A stretch of DNA of 64,000 nt from positions 323,354 to 387,353 of the forward strand of contig CAWEXG010000012.1 in the NCBI GenBank assembly GCA_963812965.1, read 5' to 3'. Position 1 is the first letter of the stretch. Every line of letters begins with the position of its first letter. The DNA is from DASXMT01 sp963812965. GTDB taxonomy: Bacteria; Actinomycetota; Acidimicrobiia; Acidimicrobiales; RAAP-2. The notes under the pieces were generated by a model. The model had not been told where the DNA came from, did not search any database, and saw nothing but the letters and a program-made list of their open reading frames with translations. Both the position numbers and the translations under genes were made by a program. Positions 61,801-64,000 of the stretch are shown here, piece by piece.

Positions 61801-62892
61801 CGGGCTGGCCGTGAGCACGTTCGTGGTGGCCTTCCCTGGTGGTGGTGGGATGGGAAGACCGGTGCCCTGGAGGTTGAGCGTGGTGTTGTTGTTAGTGCTG
61901 CCTGCCACCCCGGTTGGGTAGAGACCACTATTGACCCCTATGCTTCCTGGGCCACCCTGTGCTATGCCGCAGGAGTTGGGTCTCTCGTTGGGATTCCCAT
62001 CTGGTACGCCACCGAAGTCGGGGATGTTGTAGTTGGCCGCCACCAGCGTTACGTCGCCGGTGCTGGTGTTGTAGGGCGCCGTGGACTGGAAGATCATGTT
62101 GATCGGGGTCGACAGGCACTGCTGGGTGACCGGCTGGGTGATGTCGAGGGTGTACGAGAGACTGTCGTTGAGCGTGATGTCGCCGTTCGAGTTGATCGAA
62201 CCGGTGGCGGTGCCCGGGTCGACCTCGTCCATGAAGTAGTTGGTACATCCCCCTGCTGCGGCGCTGCACACACCGTTCTGAACCGGCAAGCTCAGCGTGG
62301 CATCGGTAATGGCACCGGTCAGGGGGGCAACCGTGCCGGTGAGCGTGGTGGTGGTCTGGGGTGGGAAGGGCTGCGAGGTCCCGGACGCTGTCGACAGCAC
62401 CGTCCAGGAGCCCGAGGTCATGTTGAGCGAGAACGGCTCCGTACCGCCGTTCCCGGCATACAGCGTGAGCTGGCCCGAGGTTGCGGTGTCAGCAGGGCTG
62501 GCTGAGTCGGTCACGGTCACTGCAAAGGTGGCAGTGGCATTGGCTGTCGGGGTACCCGAGAGGACACCAGTCGTTGTATCCAGGCTCAGCCAGCTGGGCA
62601 GTGTGGACCCAGTAGCCACGCTCCAGGTGTCAGAACCGGTACCACCAGTTGCGGCCAAAGTGACCGAGTACGGGGTATTCAGCGGTGCCAATGGCAGTGG
62701 CGAGGTCGTGGTCACCGACAACGGGGTGGCTGCACTGGCTGTGGTGACGCCAATTCCAGCCACGGTCCCGGCTATTACGCCTATAACCAGGAGTGTTGCT
62801 GTTATGGCCGCGAAAAACCGGCGGGCAAGGCCGCCGGTAGCGTGAGAATTGCGTGACTCTGCGTGGGGATAACTTAGAGAGTTACCTCCCAC
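58897..62892 (-). CDS. Large secreted Ig-like protein with C-terminal GDGG-type repeats (copy 2)
   Basis: 1,331 residues. Signal peptide region RRFFAAITATLLVIGVIAG ending near ASAAT; a He_PIG-like Ig domain (about 55-135); a unique region; Big_3-type Ig domains (about 355-440 and 690-775); an I-set-like Ig domain (PVITAQPTSQTTSAGTTTTF, about 1000-1085); then six repeats of about 38 residues of the type GYWLVAADGGIFTFGDA and FYGSEGGQHLNAPVVGMAAT, which probably form a propeller or solenoid. An exported surface protein. The GTG start at 62892 is the last G of a ten-G run; an ATG at 62917 (MRKLSR) would be in frame only with nine or twelve G. Confidence 0.85.
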   Translation of the reverse strand: MGGNSLSYPHAESRNSHATGGLARRFFAAITATLLVIGVIAGTVAGIGVTTASAATPLSVTTTSPLPLAPLNTPYSVTLAATGGTGSDTWSVATGSTLPSWLSLDTTTGVLSGTPTANATATFAVTVTDSASPADTATSGQLTLYAGNGGTEPFSLNMTSGSWTVLSTASGTSQPFPPQTTTTLTGTVAPLTGAITDATLSLPVQNGVCSAAAGGCTNYFMDEVDPGTATGSINSNGDITLNDSLSYTLDITQPVTQQCLSTPINMIFQSTAPYNTSTGDVTLVAANYNIPDFGGVPDGNPNERPNSCGIAQGGPGSIGVNSGLYPTGVAGSTNNNTTLNLQGTGLPIPPPPGKATTNVLTASPASPQLTTTSVTLTDTISSGGSTATAATGNVNFLANGNVIATEPVSNGSATYTTTTLPSQANQLTAVYSGDFDYDGSTSPAVPYTIQPLPSVTLNLPNTVELSSPTPSPMSVTITNPSMGQTWSSNYLKLFFQNPNSFQGDDDITLDYQDAAGNWCPMTSPDGGTDWYFSGFGTPPCGTSPSSFALAPGTSVTVNLEISIAYDPSNFGPGAGNQGATVRATLYNGDCTVPVTSNSSCTPSDSPFNSIAPTDSGAPDAIGTFTMTYGARSPVAWNTTTVPTTPVPEGYRVKPYDGETGIPLTAASNPNYTMPIPTGSITYLVDGVQVATSGTASIPGTLDPGQLYLSTAGLTPGTHTLTMEYSGDPVYSPSSYSQTFTVGPPAPGTPFVCQTATIGTLNASVVAVATVPSPVPSGSTVPVSALDLTLNIDPHGGPETSPVSNVTIGLSPGGVTITPPSVTPTIANGINSMSWTGLSATVPISGTPGTVVPVAISSLSFSGGGTAYACNPTDPTTPAVVQQVAVSGTTLTTSPTSSAAVGAPVTMTATVYPTPLGANNAIFFVGQVDFFDGTTDIGTVPVPSIWNVNSGIATLTTTSLTPGQHTLTAVWSGGPTPAQTSAPVTFQVGSTPVITAQPTSQTTSAGTTTTFSSTATGNPTPTIQWQLSTDGGTTWSNIPGATSSSYTTEATTASDNGNQYQAVFTNAAGPPVTTNPATLTVLAPSTTGYRVVASNGAVSTFGNAGNYGSEAGQPLNAPIVGMAATPDNKGYWLVGADGGIFTFGDAGYYGSEGGQHLNQPIVGMAATPDGKGYWLVAADGGIFTFGDAAFYGSEGGQHLNAPVVGMAATPDGGGYWLVASDGGIFTFGDATFLGSEGGQSLNAPVVSMAATPDGNGYWLVAKDGGVFTFGDAAFNGSASGQSNAPVVGITPTSNGGGYWLGAQDGGIFTFGNAPFNGSGVGSFSAPVVGIAP
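58920..59640 (-). repeat. Six approximately 114-bp repeats encoding GYWLV...GGIFTFGDA units
   Basis: Regularly spaced copies of the codons for GYWLV, GGIFTFGDA and NAPVVGMAATPD. The units differ by scattered substitutions, so the array is older than the perfect repeats elsewhere in the window. Confidence 0.85.
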
Positions 62893-62901
62893 CCCCCCCC
62901 C
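62892..62901. repeat. Poly-C/poly-G tract (10 nt) at the start of Ig-like copy 2
   Basis: Ten consecutive C on the plus strand, G10 in the coding direction, spanning the GTG start. It lies 13 bp inside an upstream ATG whose frame it controls. Confidence 0.85.
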
Positions 62902-62949
62902 GCGAGAGTTTTCTCATTTTGAGAATCGCGGGTGGGTGCTGCTGTACTG

Positions 62950-63108
62950 CGGCGTCCCCGGAACATGTACATCCCCCTGCTTTCGCTTAGTTAGTAAAAC
63001 TCGGTGTTGGTAAATCTGGTGTTTCGTGCTGTCCCGATCAGATGGTACACACTCTTCGTTTCCCAAACTGGTCGCGATGGCATCTAACTCCAGGTTCTTG
63101 ATCTTGTC
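62950..63108 (-). repeat. Duplicated upstream region of the Ig-like genes (copy 2)
   Basis: Matches 1795-1947 almost base for base, from GCGTCCCCGGAACATGTACA through to TTCTTGATCTTGTCAA, with a few differences near 62985-63020. Same orientation as the left copy. Confidence 0.75.
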
Positions 63109-63239
63109 AATCGAGCGCGAATCTGAATTAATAGAAAAGGTCCGCGTAGCTGAGGTCGATGCCTCATCTGAAAGGTTCGTCAACTGACAGCCTTCGCCCT
63201 GGTCACAATGGGTGGAGGTTTCAGCGGTGGGGCTTCCGA

Positions 63240-63400
63240 TGGCAGAACACAAGGCAGTCACCAAAAGAGATGGCGCTGCGCCATCGCAAAGCATCCAGAA
63301 CAGGGGGTGATCTTGGACGAGCTGTGCGCATTGGTTGGCTGGCATCGTGACTACGCCCGTCGTGCGTTGCGCAACGTGGCTACCCAGTGCCTTTACCGCT
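63240..63400 (+). pseudogene. Transposase/integrase N-terminal remnant
   Basis: Reads KRWRCAIAKHPEQGVILDEL and CALVGWHRDYARRALRNV, the N-terminal HTH of actinobacterial DDE transposases that contain LTGWHRDYARRALR. The catalytic domain is absent; sequence changes character after about 63400. Confidence 0.6.
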
Positions 63401-63459
63401 CAGCCCCGGGTGCGAGCGATTTTCGCCTGCCGCGACGCCAAAGCGCCTCACCCCGACAG

Positions 63460-63910
63460 AACGCCAGGCCGAGTAAGAGATGCCCTTGCGCTGGCCATAG
63501 GACTTCGCCACCAGCAACTGACCACTGAGCTCGTGCATTTGGACACGCAGGAAGAAAACCTGCTTGACCTGGCTGCCGACGGCAGTCTCCCCGGCAAGGT
63601 CAAGCAGCGCCTCGGTGCCATCTTGCGACAGCGACAAGAAGCTCACCCAGCAGCTTGATCAGGCAGACGAGCGGCTGGCAATCGGAGCGGCGCTACATCA
63701 GAAACGCCTTTGCGCAAGTGCTGCGAGCAATTGCCGAGGCTCTACGGGCAGATGACCCAGAACAGCGGCAACTGATGAACCATGCGATCTTCGAGAAGCT
63801 GTACATCATCGATGAGAAAGATGATTAAAAGCAGGTATTTAAGCCGCCGCTCGACGAGTTGCTGCCAGACGGGCAACTGAACGGAGACATGAAAGAGGTC
63901 CCCCGCAGAT
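63460..63910 (+). pseudogene. Serine recombinase C-terminal remnant, multiple frame changes
   Basis: Pieces in successive frames: LTTELVHLDTQEENLLDLAA and DGSLPGKVKQRLGAILRQRQ; LTQQLDQADERLAIGAA; YIRNAFAQVLRAIAEALRAD and QRQLMNHAIFEKLYI; then FKPPLDELLPDGQLNG. This order is the C-terminal helical region of large serine recombinases. The resolvase domain is missing and at least three frame changes or stops are present. Confidence 0.65.
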
Positions 63911-64000
63911 GCGACAGGGACCTTGTCGGGGCTTCACACCGGACCCCTGACCACTGCTTGGCCGTGGTTTAGATAAGCGGGTCATGGTGGAGGTGAAGGG

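Overview
The window is high-GC DNA from an actinobacterium. The support is a WhiB protein, an F420-type luciferase-like oxidoreductase, the mec-cysO-cysM cysteine cluster in the order known from mycobacteria (followed by a metallo-beta-lactamase-fold protein, rph and rdgB), an RDD protein, a DUF2252 protein and frequent GTG starts. The secreted Ig-like proteins ending in repeats of the type GYWLV-DGGIFTFGDA are, to my knowledge, most common in Acidimicrobiia, so I infer a member of that class. This is an inference, not a demonstrated placement.

Layout. 1-2.0 kb: 5' part of a large secreted Ig-like protein gene (minus strand). 2.1-9.1 kb: frameshifted PAP2 phosphatase and aldo/keto reductase genes, an LLM oxidoreductase, a secreted S15/CocE-type hydrolase and a D,D-carboxypeptidase. 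9.2-15.7 kb: a copper and cytochrome-oxidase-assembly cluster (SCO1, PCuAC, zinc-finger anti-sigma factor, membrane protein, CtaG, thioredoxin-like protein) divergent from an ECF sigma factor and a secreted repeat protein. 15.7-17.2 kb: a family 1 encapsulin shell gene translationally coupled to a nitrobindin-like beta-barrel protein that carries a textbook C-terminal encapsulin-targeting peptide. This is the most attractive candidate system in the window. 17.3-33 kb: an accessory stretch (PhyH dioxygenase, broken SGNH hydrolase, YccF, RDD with a heptad-like repeat partner, lipid kinase, antiporter, DUF2252, GH15, MalT-like LuxR regulator) interspersed with truncated genes (ArsR, DMT transporter, SulP, a probable IS256 scrap). 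33.6-45.5 kb: a more core-like block with an MFS pump, tmRNA (ssrA) and smpB, the mec-cysO-cysM-MBL-rph-rdgB operon, an L,D-transpeptidase, glnD and a glycosyltransferase. 45.6-46.0 kb: tRNA-Cys and tRNA-Val. 46.1-57.3 kb: a single-strand operon array beginning with a tyrosine integrase beside tRNA-Val and containing excisionase-like HTH proteins, a RepA-type ATPase, SSB, WhiB and very large phage-type proteins; it is probably a phage-derived integrated element. 57.3-58.4 kb: IS1380 transposase remnant. 58.9-62.9 kb: a complete paralogue of the Ig-like gene at the left edge, with the same upstream DNA. 63.2-64 kb: decayed transposase and serine-recombinase pieces.

At least eight otherwise well-conserved reading frames carry a single frame change, including glnD and rdgB, which should be under strong selection. 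I therefore suspect residual indel errors in the assembly and have annotated these genes as interrupted without claiming that they are dead in the cell.
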